From Prostheceraeus crozeri (lineage: Eukaryota > Platyhelminthes > Polycladida > Euryleptidae), in NCBI GenBank assembly GCA_907163375.1, contig CAJQUW010015400.1, positions 248,001 to 312,000 of the forward strand: a stretch of 64,000 nucleotides of DNA. The letters are read 5' to 3'. The notes under the pieces were generated by a model. It was not told where the DNA came from and searched no databases. It was given only the letters and a program-made list of their open reading frames with translations. The translations under genes were made by a program, and so were the position numbers. Shown here in pieces: positions 1 to 11,200 of this stretch (positions within the stretch are counted from its first letter, which is position 1; each line of letters starts with the position of its first letter).

Positions 1-77
1 TAATGTGCTTAGTCATCCTTCCAAGTCTCAAGTCTGGTATATTTTTTTCGATTATTTTTCATTTTACCAACTTGTGA

Positions 78-1183
78 TATGAAAAGTATGTTAAAACCAT
101 GTAAAGACTATATAAAAACTATATGAAAACTATATGGAAGCTACATGAAATGCATATGAAAACTATATGAAAGCTATATGACAATTTTATGAGAGCCATA
201 CGACATCTAACTGAAAACTAACTGAAAACTAGCTGAAAACTACATAAAAACTAGATGAAAACTAGATGAAAACCAGATGAAAACTATATAAAAACTATCT
301 GAAAACCATATGAAAACTACGCGACAACTAACTGAAAACTAACTGATGACTGATGACACTAATGTCACTACTGACACTCAAATTGAGACTACTGACACCA
401 TTGACACTCAAATTGAAATTATTGACACTCAAATTGACACTATTGACAATTAAATTGACACTATTGACACTCAAATTGACACTATTCACACTCAAATTGA
501 CACTATTGACACTCAAATTTACACTATTGACACTCAAATTGACACTATCGACACTATTGAAGCTAATGACACTTAAATTGACACTATTGACACTCAAATT
601 GACGCCATTGACACTCAAAATGACACTACTGACACTCAAATTGACACTATTGACACTATATGACACTATATGAAACTACATGAAAACCATATTAAAACCA
701 TATGAAAGCTATACGACAACTAACTGAAAAGTAATTGATGACCGATGACACTAATGACACTAATGACACTGTGACACTAATCACACTAATGGCACTGTGA
801 CACTAATGACATATATGAACTATTGGACACTATTGGGAAACCATGCGATAACTGTGCGAAAACTATACGAAAAATATGCGAAAACTATACGGAACAATAC
901 GAAAACTATGCGAAAACTATATGAAATACATATGAATACTATATGAAAACTATATGAAAAATATATGAAAACTATATGAAGTCTATATGAAATGCATATG
1001 AAAACTATGTGAAAACTATATGAAGACTGCATGAAAACTACATGAAAACTATATGAAGACTATATAAAAACTATATGAAAACTAAATGAATGCTATATGA
1101 AATACATATGAAAACTACATGAAGGCTATATGACAATTACATGAGAGTCATACGACATCTAACTGAAAACTAACTGAAAACTA
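78..1183. repeat. Composite simple satellite, first block
   Basis: Bases 1-77 look like unique flank; from about 78 the sequence becomes a low-complexity satellite. Two textures alternate: an approximately 11-bp unit ATATGAAAACT (78-340 and 660-1183) and a 9/21-bp texture (about 345-660) in which a 9-mer TGACACTAT is followed by a 12-mer TGACACTCAAAT. Because 9, 12 and 21 are multiples of three, long frames stay open on both strands (SVNSVNL repeats on minus, LTLLTLK on plus). I do not regard them as genes. The block ends where a LINE is inserted. Confidence 0.9.
1179..1183. repeat. Target site duplication of the LINE, left copy
   Basis: AACTA directly precedes the LINE 3' tail and is repeated at 5149-5153. 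An uninterrupted version of the site is visible in a sister satellite module at about 9951-9970, which reads straight through the junction. Confidence 0.75.
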
Positions 1184-1198
1184 TGTATGTATGTATGT
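1184..1198 (-). repeat. LINE 3' microsatellite tail
   Basis: Read on the minus strand the element ends in about three and a half TACA units, after an AATAAAAC string. Several APE-type LINE clades end in short tandem repeats rather than poly(A). This marks the 3' boundary and the side of target-primed initiation. Confidence 0.7.
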
Positions 1199-1346
1199 AA
1201 AGCGTTTTATTTCAAAGTAATGAAAATCAAAATTTACACATGACATGGATTCACAATGACTACAGTACTTTCCGTAAAATGTTTCATATAAATCAGTATC
1301 GAACGTAAAAGTAAGGAAATGCATGTAAGGAATAGATTACGATTCA

Positions 1347-3911
1347 TCAGAGTAAAGAATTATAAAAAGAGGTACAAAAAGGAACGAATGACTTAGACCT
1401 TCGATGACTTTGGGAAAGGCATGACTCGAGGTGCCCAGAATAGTGTAGTCTTCTTGGAACCAAGTGATGAAGTATGCTTTCAGGATGTAACATGTCCCCA
1501 AACACTTTGCATGCCCTCTGAAGACGGCGTGCTTCAAGGTCACCAAGACACATTCCCATACACTCGTTGCCGCAGATTATACGATGGCAGAGACGGAACA
1601 GTTTTTCCATACGACTGTTGTTTTTCTTGTTAAGGCCAATAAAAAGTGGAGAGTTATATTCCATAATGGAACGAATAAATGCCCCAAAAACACGAATGAG
1701 ATCAGCTTTACAGAAGCCGGCAGCCTTCAGACTACGCAGCGCATAAACTCTTCTGCTAGCGGTTTTGCATGCATAACCAATGTGCTCATCCCATTTACAT
1801 GAGTCAGTAAAGATAACTCCCAAAAATTTGATCGATACACAAAGCAACCTGTCAGTAATCGGAACAGGTAAACCACGGCGAATGTACATGCATTTAGTCT
1901 TTCCTGTATTCAAACACAGTCCATGATTCCGACTCCAATTACTTATATTGTCTTCCTCGATGGAAATAGTGAGATTAATGTCAGTATCCGAATATACCGG
2001 GATCACTACAAGTACGTCATCTGCGTATTTGACCATTAGTGCGCCATCCACACTGCTTTTTAGCGAGCCAATATGTGCAGAGAAAAGTTGCGGTGCAAGA
2101 ACAGATCCCTGGGGGACGCCGGAAGACATGCTACGAACAGAACTGAACACCGTGTCTTGGAGACTTATGCGATAACGACGATCACTTAGAAATGATATAA
2201 TCCACCTGACAAAGTCATACGGAAGGGCGCCATCAATCAAAGTTTCGATGAGAGAACGGTGATTTAAACTGTCAAAAGCCTGCTTTAGATCGAAAGATAA
2301 CATGATGACCCCTTTCGAGCCGATTGCATCCATCTTAGAGGTGACAAAATCATGTACAGCAATTTGGGCATGCAATGTGCTAGCATTACGCTTATACGCA
2401 AACTGATTATTCCCCGATAGACTTTGTAAGGAATCATAAACAGACTGCAAAATGATGCCCTCCAAAATCTTGGAGATAGTGGGGAGCAACGAAATGGGGC
2501 GAAAATTAGCATTATCAAATTTGCCATTCTTAGGGATAGGCACGATGTTAGCAGTCTTCCAAATGATTGGCAAATGTCCAGTTGAGATGGATAAATTAAA
2601 TAAATGTGAAACAGGATTACACAACACATGGGCAGCTTCGCGGATGAGTTTCGCCGACAGATAGTCACATCCAGGGGATTTTGATTTTAGGCTCAACATT
2701 TTGCTGTAAACAATGTCGGGCGAAGCGTCAGGGCTCCAATAAGTCTCAGCAGAATGAGGAATTAGATCAGAACAGTCACTTTCAGGGGAAAAATGGGATT
2801 CGTAGGACGACGCGAACGATTCAGCTGCAAGAGAAGGGGATTCATGGCCCTTGATCATTGCTTCAAAGAGCACAGAGGACTTAGATTTCAAGTCGCACAT
2901 CTCGCGAACGATAGTCCAAATGTTCTTGTTGTTACTTGTACAATTGGTGACCCACGACTGCTTCGCTTTGACGATCTCAGCTTTTACTTTCTCCTTATAA
3001 TGAGAGTACATAATTAAGTCACCAGAACGAAAGGCATTATAGCGTAAATTAATAAGACTTTTGAGGACTGGTGTCATCCACGCCTTATCTCTCGATGACA
3101 TTTCAACATAGGTCTGTGGAATAGTGCTCATTGCAATGTTGACAAATTCATAAAATAACGTGCATTTGGCGTCTAGACTCAAGTTTGGATCATAGATACT
3201 TTGCCAGGGCGCACACTGAAGATTTTGAACGAATTTAGCTACGTTGCTTCTCCGGAAATCATAAACTTTCTTTACATGAGTAACATGATAAAAAGCGTTA
3301 ACTGGCTTCATGAGAACAGCCAAATGATCCGAGTGACCAAACGCAGGACAGGTGAAAGCAGAATTGTACTTGGTTTTAAGTAGGGGATCCACAAAGATCT
3401 TATCCAAGATTGCAGTACCTCGAGTGGGAGTATTGACCATTTGAAAAAGTCCAAAATCATTCACAAATAAGTCACACGGAAAAGAGTTAAAATCGCCGGC
3501 TACAACCATGTGCGATGACGGATAAGCTTCAAGAAAGTATTGTAGGCAGCTTTGCAGAAAAGTGCGAATATCGTTTGAGTCTGCGCATCTTATGTTAGGA
3601 GGGACATAAACTATAATGCAACAGAGGTGGGGTTCTTTCATGATGAATGAAACATATTCTAAAGATGGTGGACAATCTCGGAAATTCACAGAAGAAAAAG
3701 ACAAACAGTTACGGATGTAAACGCACACACCACCTCCTTTCTTGCCATTATTTCTGTCACAACGAATGGGCTGACAGTAGTCAGTCAAATAAATCTGGTC
3801 ATTACAGACATAATCGTTCAACCACGTTTCTGTAAGTGCAATGATATCCGGTCTTGTAGCCCAAGCGAATAATTGAAGCTCGTCCATTTTGGGACGAACG
3901 GATCTCATATT
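1347..3911 (-). CDS. LINE ORF2: APE endonuclease plus reverse transcriptase
   Basis: The product is a retrotransposition polyprotein that nicks target DNA and copies the element RNA. Counting from the first ATG (3908), 853 residues are open. The endonuclease shows the catalytic Glu in ALTETWL (E27), GDFN at 138-141 and SDH at 193-195. The reverse transcriptase shows FDLKQAFDS (D540), GVPQGS at 597-602 and YADD at 628-631, followed by the usual thumb and C-terminal region, stopping at TGA (1349-1347). The codon just before the ATG is Asn, in the context LLSNMRS. This corresponds to the conserved Asn at the start of APE domains, so real translation probably begins upstream. The frame is open up to a stop at 3995-3993 and overlaps the end of ORF1 in another frame. 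It looks intact; its activity is unknown. Confidence 0.9.
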   Translation of the reverse strand, partial: NMRSVRPKMDELQLFAWATRPDIIALTETWLNDYVCNDQIYLTDYCQPIRCDRNNGKKGGGVCVYIRNCLSFSSVNFRDCPPSLEYVSFIMKEPHLCCIIVYVPPNIRCADSNDIRTFLQSCLQYFLEAYPSSHMVVAGDFNSFPCDLFVNDFGLFQMVNTPTRGTAILDKIFVDPLLKTKYNSAFTCPAFGHSDHLAVLMKPVNAFYHVTHVKKVYDFRRSNVAKFVQNLQCAPWQSIYDPNLSLDAKCTLFYEFVNIAMSTIPQTYVEMSSRDKAWMTPVLKSLINLRYNAFRSGDLIMYSHYKEKVKAEIVKAKQSWVTNCTSNNKNIWTIVREMCDLKSKSSVLFEAMIKGHESPSLAAESFASSYESHFSPESDCSDLIPHSAETYWSPDASPDIVYSKMLSLKSKSPGCDYLSAKLIREAAHVLCNPVSHLFNLSISTGHLPIIWKTANIVPIPKNGKFDNANFRPISLLPTISKILEGIILQSVYDSLQSLSGNNQFAYKRNASTLHAQIAVHDFVTSKMDAIGSKGVIMLSFDLKQAFDSLNHRSLIETLIDGALPYDFVRWIISFLSDRRYRISLQDTVFSSVRSMSSGVPQGSVLAPQLFSAHIGSLKSSVDGALMVKYADDVLVVIPVYSDTDINLTISIEEDNISNWSRNHGLCLNTGKTKCMYIRRGLPVPITDRLLCVSIKFLGVIFTDSCKWDEHIGYACKTASRRVYALRSLKAAGFCKADLIRVFGAFIRSIMEYNSPLFIGLNKKNNSRMEKLFRLCHRIICGNECMGMCLGDLEARRLQRACKVFGDMLHPESILHHLVPRRLHYSGHLESCLSQSHRRSKSFVPFCTSFYNSLL

Positions 3912-3949
3912 CGAGAGAAGAAAAGCAGGATAAGACTCTTTAAAATACT

Positions 3950-4714
3950 TTAATGAAAATTTTGCTGATTCAGGGATGTGCGGAGAACTATTTTACCACG
4001 ATGAATGACGTATTCGTTGCCGTTTTCATTTTTCTTCTTCAACTCAGATCGAAGAGTCTTCTCGTGAAATTGCTGCAACTTAGTAAGATCTTCGTTAACA
4101 AAAATGTGTTTTGTAGAACTCTGAGATCTTAGATATTTGGACTTTTTTAGGATGGACCATTTTTCTTCAACAGAGCTGCATTTCACTAAAAGGAGCCGAC
4201 TGCCATTTTTATTAGCTCTACCGATTCGCTTACACGTCACAGGAGTGAATTCGCTCACATCGAGAATACTAGCAATGCTCTTCAGTTGATTCAAATCATG
4301 TGAAATCCTATCTGAAACGCTTCCTACACTGGACTCAGGGACACCATTAAAGACCAAATTTTGACGTCTTGACAGTCTGTCAGATAACTCTGAAAACATG
4401 GAGTCGGACTGGGACATTAATTCAGACTTGAGATTCTCGTGATCAGTTTTCAAATTTTCATACAAGGCAAATACTCGATCGCATTTCATCGTAGTCAGAT
4501 TTAACTTTTCTATTATAGGACTCATCATGCATTCTATCTTATTGGTTATCAATTTGACTACATTATCAGAGATAGTTTCTGCACTCTGTAGCGAATCATT
4601 GCGACGGATTTCTTTGACGCGAATTAGCGCCTCAATCAATGTCTGTTTGGAAATGCTGTTCTTTCTTTGCTCTAAATCTGTATCTGACAGCAGTATAACG
4701 CTTTCAGCATTCAT
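3950..4714 (-). CDS. LINE ORF1: nucleic-acid-binding chaperone-like protein
   Basis: A 254-residue ORF lies immediately upstream of ORF2 in the same LINE. The first in-frame ATG is at 4714 (context GACATGA); the frame is open further back to a stop at 4777-4775 but without another ATG. The middle part is rich in charged and Leu/Ser residues, suggesting a coiled coil. It is followed by RRQNLVFNGVPES and a segment KRIGR...LLLVKCSS...ILKKSKYLR, then NEDLTKLQ and a basic C-terminus. This order is typical of the ORF1 RNA-binding proteins of L1, CR1 and L2 LINEs, which package the element RNA. It stops with TAA at 3952-3950, inside the frame that becomes ORF2, so termination-reinitiation or frame overlap is plausible. 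No zinc knuckle is visible. Confidence 0.82.
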   Translation of the reverse strand: MNAESVILLSDTDLEQRKNSISKQTLIEALIRVKEIRRNDSLQSAETISDNVVKLITNKIECMMSPIIEKLNLTTMKCDRVFALYENLKTDHENLKSELMSQSDSMFSELSDRLSRRQNLVFNGVPESSVGSVSDRISHDLNQLKSIASILDVSEFTPVTCKRIGRANKNGSRLLLVKCSSVEEKWSILKKSKYLRSQSSTKHIFVNEDLTKLQQFHEKTLRSELKKKNENGNEYVIHRGKIVLRTSLNQQNFH

Positions 4715-5148
4715 GTCTGGTAAATGAACAATGCTCACTAAATCCACCAGACCAGAGCCGATGTAGATATCCAGTCAGAAGTCAGCTGACGAAATTTTGG
4801 CAGAGTTATTTCCTACCTTGAATGAAAGCAAACAGAGACCGATACCGAACAACAGTGACGTCGATGACACGCGCAAAGCCACAGCCAACCAGATATGACA
4901 GAGGTACACTGAATGACCTTGAGAAACACTGATATGACGATGACGTATGAAAAACCCTTAATGGAGAATTGCCCAGAGGATTCAAATTTTACGACGCCAA
5001 CGTGAGCTCATCAAGAAACACCAGAATGCGAGGAACCGATGGACACTAAGATCACAAAAAACAACGCCGAATAAGTGGAGAAAGACAGCAAAAGAAATTT
5101 ACAGCAGCAGCGAGATGAGAGACACAACCTTCACGAACGGCTTAATCG
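4715..5148 (-). other. LINE 5' untranslated region, probable internal promoter
   Basis: About 430 bp lie between the satellite junction and ORF1. The stretch is non-satellite, has higher GC than its surroundings and carries no long ORF. APE-type LINEs normally carry their internal promoter here. No specific promoter motif was identified. Confidence 0.5.
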
Positions 5149-5153
5149 AACTA
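5149..5153. repeat. Target site duplication of the LINE, right copy
   Basis: AACTA matches the copy at 1179-1183; satellite sequence (GCTGAAAACTACATG) resumes immediately afterwards. Confidence 0.75.
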
Positions 5154-6823
5154 GCTGAAAACTACATGAAAACTAGATGAAAACTATATGAAAACTATGC
5201 GACAACTAACTGAAAACTAACTGATGACTGATGACACTAATGTCACTAATGACACTGAAGTTGACACTACTGACACTCAAATTGACACTATTGACACTCA
5301 AATTGGCACTATCGACACTCAAATTGACACTATTGACACTTAAATTGGCACTATTGACACTTAAATTGACACTATCGACACTGTTGAAGCTAATGACACT
5401 ATTGACACTATTAAGACTCAAATTGAAATTATGGACACTCAAATTGACACTATTGTTATTCAAATTGACACTATTGACACTGAAATTGACACTATTGACA
5501 CTCAAATTGACACTATTGACACTATTCAAACTCAAATTGGCACTATTGACGCTCAAATTGACACTACTGACGCTCAAATTGACACAATTGACACTTAAAT
5601 TGACACTATTGACACTCAAATTAACGCTATTGACACTCATATTGACGCCATTGACACTCAAAATGACGCTACTCACACTGAAATTGACACTATTCACACC
5701 ATACGACACTATATGACACTACATGAAAACTATATTAAAACCATATGAAAACCATACGACAACTGACTGAAAACTAATTGATGACTGATGACACTGATGA
5801 CACTTATGACACTAATTACACTAATGACGCTAATGACATATATGAACTATTGGACACTATTGGGAAACCATGCGAAAACTACACAAAAAATATGCAAAAA
5901 CTATACGGAACAATACGAAAACTATGCGAAAACTATATGCAAACTATATGAATACTATATGAAAACTATATGACAAATATATGAAAACTCTATGAAGTCT
6001 ATATGAAATGCATATGAAAACTATGTGAAAAGTATATGAAGACTGCATGAAAACTACATGAAAACTATATGAAAACTAAATGAAAGCTATATGAAATACA
6101 TATGAAAACTATATGAAAGCTATATGACAATTTTATGAAAGCCACACGACATATAACTGAAAACTAGCTGAAAACTAGCTGAAAACTACATGAAAACTGG
6201 ATGAAAACTAGATGAAAACTAGATGAAAACTATATGAAAACTATTCGACAACTAACTGAAAACTAACTGATGACTGATGACACTAATGTCACTAATGACA
6301 CTGAAGTTGACACTACTGACTCTCAAATTGACACTATTGACAATTTTGACACTCAAATTGACACTGTTCACACTCAAATAGACACTATTGACACTTAAAT
6401 TGGCACTATTGACACTCAAATTGGCACTATCGACACTGTTGAAGCTAATGACACTATTGTCACTATTCACACTGAAATTGAAACTATGGACACTCAAATT
6501 GACAGTATTGTTACTCAAATTGATACTATTGACGCTCAAATTGACACTATTGACACTTAAATTGACACTATTGACACTGAAATTGACACTACTGACACTC
6601 AAATTAACGCTGTTGACACTCATATTGACGCCATTGACTCTCAAAATGACACTACTGACACTCAAATTGACACTATTGACACTATATGACACTACATGAA
6701 AACTATGTTAAAACCATATGAAAACCATACGACAACCAACTGAAAACTAATTGATGACCGATGACACTAATTACACTAATGACACTAAATACACTAATGA
6801 CACTGTGACACTAATGACATATA
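5154..6823. repeat. Composite simple satellite, second block
   Basis: The same satellite continues to the right of the LINE. 9/21-bp texture occupies about 5224-5715 and 6267-6690, and ATATGAAAACT texture lies between. Both 9/21 stretches begin with the same leader (TGATGACTGATGACACTAAT) and share the marker GAAGTTGACACTACTGAC, so they are related modules about 1.04 kb apart. The block ends at the TA target of the Tc1 element (TA at 6822-6823). Confidence 0.9.
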
Positions 6824-8222
6824 TACTCACTGACATAAATAATGAAACCAACTATCATTGACTTGAATGGAAGTTTGTTTCATTTTTTCTATGGTTTGAG
6901 ATGATATCTCGCTTTCTATGTGTCACCATTGAACTCCATATGATAAGGGAAATGATATAGGACCATCAAATTTCAAAATTTGATATTGATCACAGTAACA
7001 GCTAGAAGTTGAACAGAATCACCACCTACTGCTGACCAGATTTGACTTATGAAATGGCGCACGATAACTTTTCCAGAGGAATGGCAATTGGGATGATGCG
7101 TTGTGGGCAAAGTTCTACAACTGTTGCGAAAGAATTGAAAATTTCAAGGGTCGTTGTATGGAGGTGGTGGTGTCGTTGGAAAGCAGAAGGAAATGTGGAA
7201 AAGAAGAACGGATCAGGAAGACCAAGGGTATCATCCAAGCGGACAGATGCACGCTTAGTTTTAGCTGCTAAAAGAAACAGATTTGTGTCCGTCCCGAAGC
7301 TAATTGTGTACTGGAAGGTTGCTGGGAACGTTGCCTGTAGCGTTCGAACTGCATATCGAAGATTGCGAGAAGCTGGTATACAGTCTCGACGACCGGCTGT
7401 GAGAATTCCGCTGAGCCTGGAACATCGAAGGAGACGAGTGACGTGGTGTCAAGGTCATCAGTCGTGGAGTGACAGTCAGTGGGAACGTGTGCTCTGGACT
7501 GATGAATTGAGGTTTACTCTCGATTTCAACGATGGTCGGATCCGTGTTCATCGCTTGCCAAGTGAACGATTTGCTCCATGTTGCGTCAAAGAACACGACC
7601 GGTACGGCGGCGGTAGTGTCATGGTTTGGGCCGGTATCTGGCACAATGGAAAAACACCAGCAATCGTAGTGAAAGGAACATTGACAGGACAGCGATATGC
7701 CGACGAGATCGTGACACCGGTCGTGGTTCCAGCAGTGACATCGAATCAATTGATTTTTCAGGATGACAACGCAAGGCCAAATCACGCTTCAGTGGTCTCT
7801 AACAGGATAACAAGCAGTGGAATCCCAACCTTGGAATGGCCCTCACGTTCTCCCGACCTCTCCCCCATCGAGCACTGCTGGGATGAACTTGGTCGCACAG
7901 TGAGGGAGAGGTACAACCAGCCACCAGTGTCTTTGAAGATGTTGGCCGACAGACTGATCGAGTAGTGGAACCTCTTAGACCTGGCATTCATCCAGCGACT
8001 GTGCTCATCCATGCCCTCACGCATCGATGCCTGTTTGGATGCTCGCGGTGGTCACACCCGTTTCTAACTTCAGTTGATAAAATCATGAGTATCAAATTAA
8101 ATGTTTTTAAGTAAAGCATTCGAGTTCTCCTTTTACAAACAACAAACAAACGTACAGTACAACCAAGTTTAAGTCATAAGTATTCATATCAGGACTTGTT
8201 TCATTCTTTTTGTCACTGAGTA
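6824..8222 (+). mobile_element. Tc1-like DNA transposon (Tc1/mariner superfamily, DD34E)
   Basis: The 1399-bp element starts TACTCACTGACATAAA and ends in the inverse of TACTCAGTGACAAAAA. The terminal inverted repeats are about 25-26 bp with three mismatches in the first 25 positions. It is flanked by TA (6822-6823 and 8223-8224). The empty target, GACATATATGAACTATTGG, occurs in many satellite modules, for example near 5836. One transposase gene fills most of the element. The in-frame stop makes this copy probably non-autonomous, but the ends look recognisable. Confidence 0.95.
7054..8067 (+). pseudogene. Tc1-family transposase with one in-frame stop
   Basis: The protein catalyses cut-and-paste transposition into TA. 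The first ATG is at 7054. Numbering from it, there is an N-terminal helix-turn-helix region (about 1-50), a GRPR hook (55-58), a second helix-turn-helix region to about 115 and a DDE domain. Catalytic residues are D150 (WTDE), D238 (QDDNA) and E273 (SPDLSPIEHCW), with 34 residues between the last two, hence DD34E. A TAG at 7963-7965 interrupts the frame after LIE. The same frame continues with WNLLDLAF...MPSR...ARGGHTRF to TAA at 8065-8067, which is the usual Tc1 C-terminal tail. The full frame of 337 codons matches the family's normal size, so the stop is a recent single change. A protein ending at the TAG would keep the whole triad but lose about 33 residues. Confidence 0.92.
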
Positions 8223-11200
8223 TATGAACTATTGGACACTAATGGAAAACCATGCGAACACGGTACGAAAACTATACGAAAAATATGCGAAAACTATATG
8301 AAGACTATATAAAAACTATATGAAAACTATATGAAAGCTATATGAAATACATATGAAAACTATATGAAAACTATATGACAATTATATGAGAGCCATGCGA
8401 CATCTAGCTGAAAACTAACTAAAAACTAGCTAAAAACTAAATGAAAACTAGATGAAAATTATATGAAAACTATATAAAAACTATCCGAAAACAGTATGAA
8501 AACTATGCCACAACTAACTGAAAACTAACTGATGACTGATGACACTAATGACACTAATGACACTAATGACACTATATGACACTAATGACGCTAATGACAC
8601 TGTGGCACCAATAACATATATGAACTATCGGACACTATTGGAAAACCATGCAAAAACTGTACGAAAACTATACGAAAAATATGCGAAAACTATACGGAAC
8701 AATACGAAAACTATGCGAATACTATAACCAAACTATATGAATACTATATGAAGCTATATGAAAAATATATGAAAACTATATGGAAACTACATTAAATCCA
8801 TATGAAAACTATATGAAAGCTATATGACAATTATATGAGAACCATACGACATCTAACTGAAAACTAACTGAAAAATAGCTGAAAACTACATGAAAACTAG
8901 ATGAAAACTATATGAAAACTAGATGAAAACTATGCGACAACTAACTGAAAACTAACTAATGACTGATGACACTAATGTCACTAGTGACACTCAAATTGAG
9001 ACTACTGACACCATTGACACTCAAATTGAAATTATTGACACTCAAATTGACACTATTGACACTCAAATTGACACTTTTCACAATCAAATTGACACTATTG
9101 ACAATTAAATTGACACTATTGACACTCAAATTTACACTATTGACACTCAAATTGACAGTATCGACACTATTGAAGCTAATGACACTATTGACACTATTGA
9201 CACTCAAATTAAAATTAATGACACTCAAATTGACACTATTGATACTCAAATTGACACTATTGACACTCAAATTGACACTATTGACACCATTCACAGTCAA
9301 ATTGACACTATTGACGCTGAAATTGACCCCATTGACACTTAAATTGACACTATTGACACTGAAATTGACACTACTGAAATTCAAATTAACGCTATTGACA
9401 CTGATATTGACGCCATTCACACTCAAAATGACACTACTGACACTATTGACACTATATGACACTATATGACACTACATGAAAACTATATTAAAACCATATG
9501 AAAACCATACGACAACTATACGACAACTAACTGAAAACTAACTGATGACACTAATGACACTAATGACACTAGTGACACTGACACTAATGACATATATGAA
9601 CTATTAGACACTATTGGAAAACCATGCGAAAACTGTACGAAAACTAAACGAAAAATATGCGAAAACTATACGGAACAATACGAAAACTATGCGAAAACTC
9701 TATCCAAACTATATCAATACTATATGAGAACTATATGAAAAATATATGAGAACTATCTGAAGGCTATATGAAACACATATGAAAACTATGTGAAAACTAT
9801 ATGAAGACTTCATGAAAACTACATGAAAACTATATGACGACTATATAAAAACTATATGAAAACTATATGGAACCTATATGAAATACATATGAAAACTATA
9901 TGAAAGCTAAATGACACTTATATGAGAGCCGTACGACATCTAACTGAAAACTAACTGAAAACTAGCTGAAAACTACATGAAAACTATATGAAAACTAGAT
10001 GAAAACTAGATGCAAACTATATAAAAACCATCTGAAAACCATATGAAAACTATGCGACAACTAACTGAAAACTAACTGATGACTGATGACACTAATGTCA
10101 CTAATAACACTCAAATTGAGACTACTGACACTACTGACACTCAAATTGACACTATTGACACTCAAATTGACACTATTGACACTCAAATTGACACTATTGA
10201 CACTCAAATTGACACTATTGACACTTAAATTGACACTATTCACACTCAAATTGACACTACTGACGCTCAAATTGACACTATTGACACTTGAATTGAAACT
10301 ATTGACAATATATGACACTATATGACATTACATGAAAAGTATATTAAAACCATATGAAAACTATGCGACAACTAACTAAAAACTAATTGATGACCGATGA
10401 CACTAATGACACTAATTACACTAATGACACTATGACACTAATGACATATATGAACTATTGGACACTATTGGAAACCATGCGAAAACTGTACGAAAACTAT
10501 ACGAAAAATATGCGGAAACTATACGGAACAATACGAAAACTATGCGAAAACTATATCCAAACTATATGAACACTATATGAAACTATAAGAAGAATATATG
10601 AAAACTATATGAAGGCTATATGAAAGGCAAATGAAAATTATGTGAAAACTATATGAAGACTGCATGAAAACTACATGAAAACTATATGAAGACTATATAA
10701 AAACTATATGAAAACTATATGAAAACTAGATCAAAACTAGATCAAAAATGTATGAAAACTATATAAAAAGTATCTGAAAAACATATGAAAACTATATAAA
10801 AACTTTCTGAGAACCATATGAAATCTATGCGACAACTAACTGAAAACTAACTGATGACACTAATGTCACTAATGACACTCAAATTGACACTATTGTAACT
10901 CAAATTAACACTATTGACACTCAAATTGACACCATTGTCACTCAAATTGACACTATTGACACTCAAATTGACACTTCTGACACTCAAATTGACAATATTG
11001 ACACTATATGACACCATATGACACTACATGAAAACTATATCAAAACCATATGAAAACTATGCGACAAAACTAACTGAAAACGAACTGATGACTGATGACA
11101 CTACTGACACCATTGACACTCAAAATGACACTATTGACACTCAAATTGACACTATTGACACTCAAATTGATACTATTGACACTATTGACACTCAAATTGA

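Larger units (their letters stand above)
1184..5148 (-). mobile_element. Full-length CR1/L2-group non-LTR retrotransposon (LINE)
   Basis: A 3965-bp LINE lies on the minus strand inside the satellite. In its own orientation it has an approximately 430-bp 5' region, ORF1 (4714 to 3950), ORF2 with APE endonuclease and reverse transcriptase (about 3911 to 1347), a short 3' UTR and a TACA microsatellite tail (1198-1184). It is flanked by a 5-bp AACTA duplication. Both ORFs are open and there is no 5' truncation against the satellite, so the copy looks young and possibly complete. Clade placement (CR1/L2/Rex1-like within the APE-type LINEs) is by motif style only: a GDFN/SDH endonuclease and a YADD reverse transcriptase. 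The exact family is not recognised. Confidence 0.92.

Noticed and set aside
5206-5716. SVNSVNL (minus) and LTLLTLK (plus) repeat proteins in the satellite
   Set aside because: Open frames on both strands follow from 9-, 12- and 21-bp units without stops. Changes fall at all codon positions, and there is no other gene signal.
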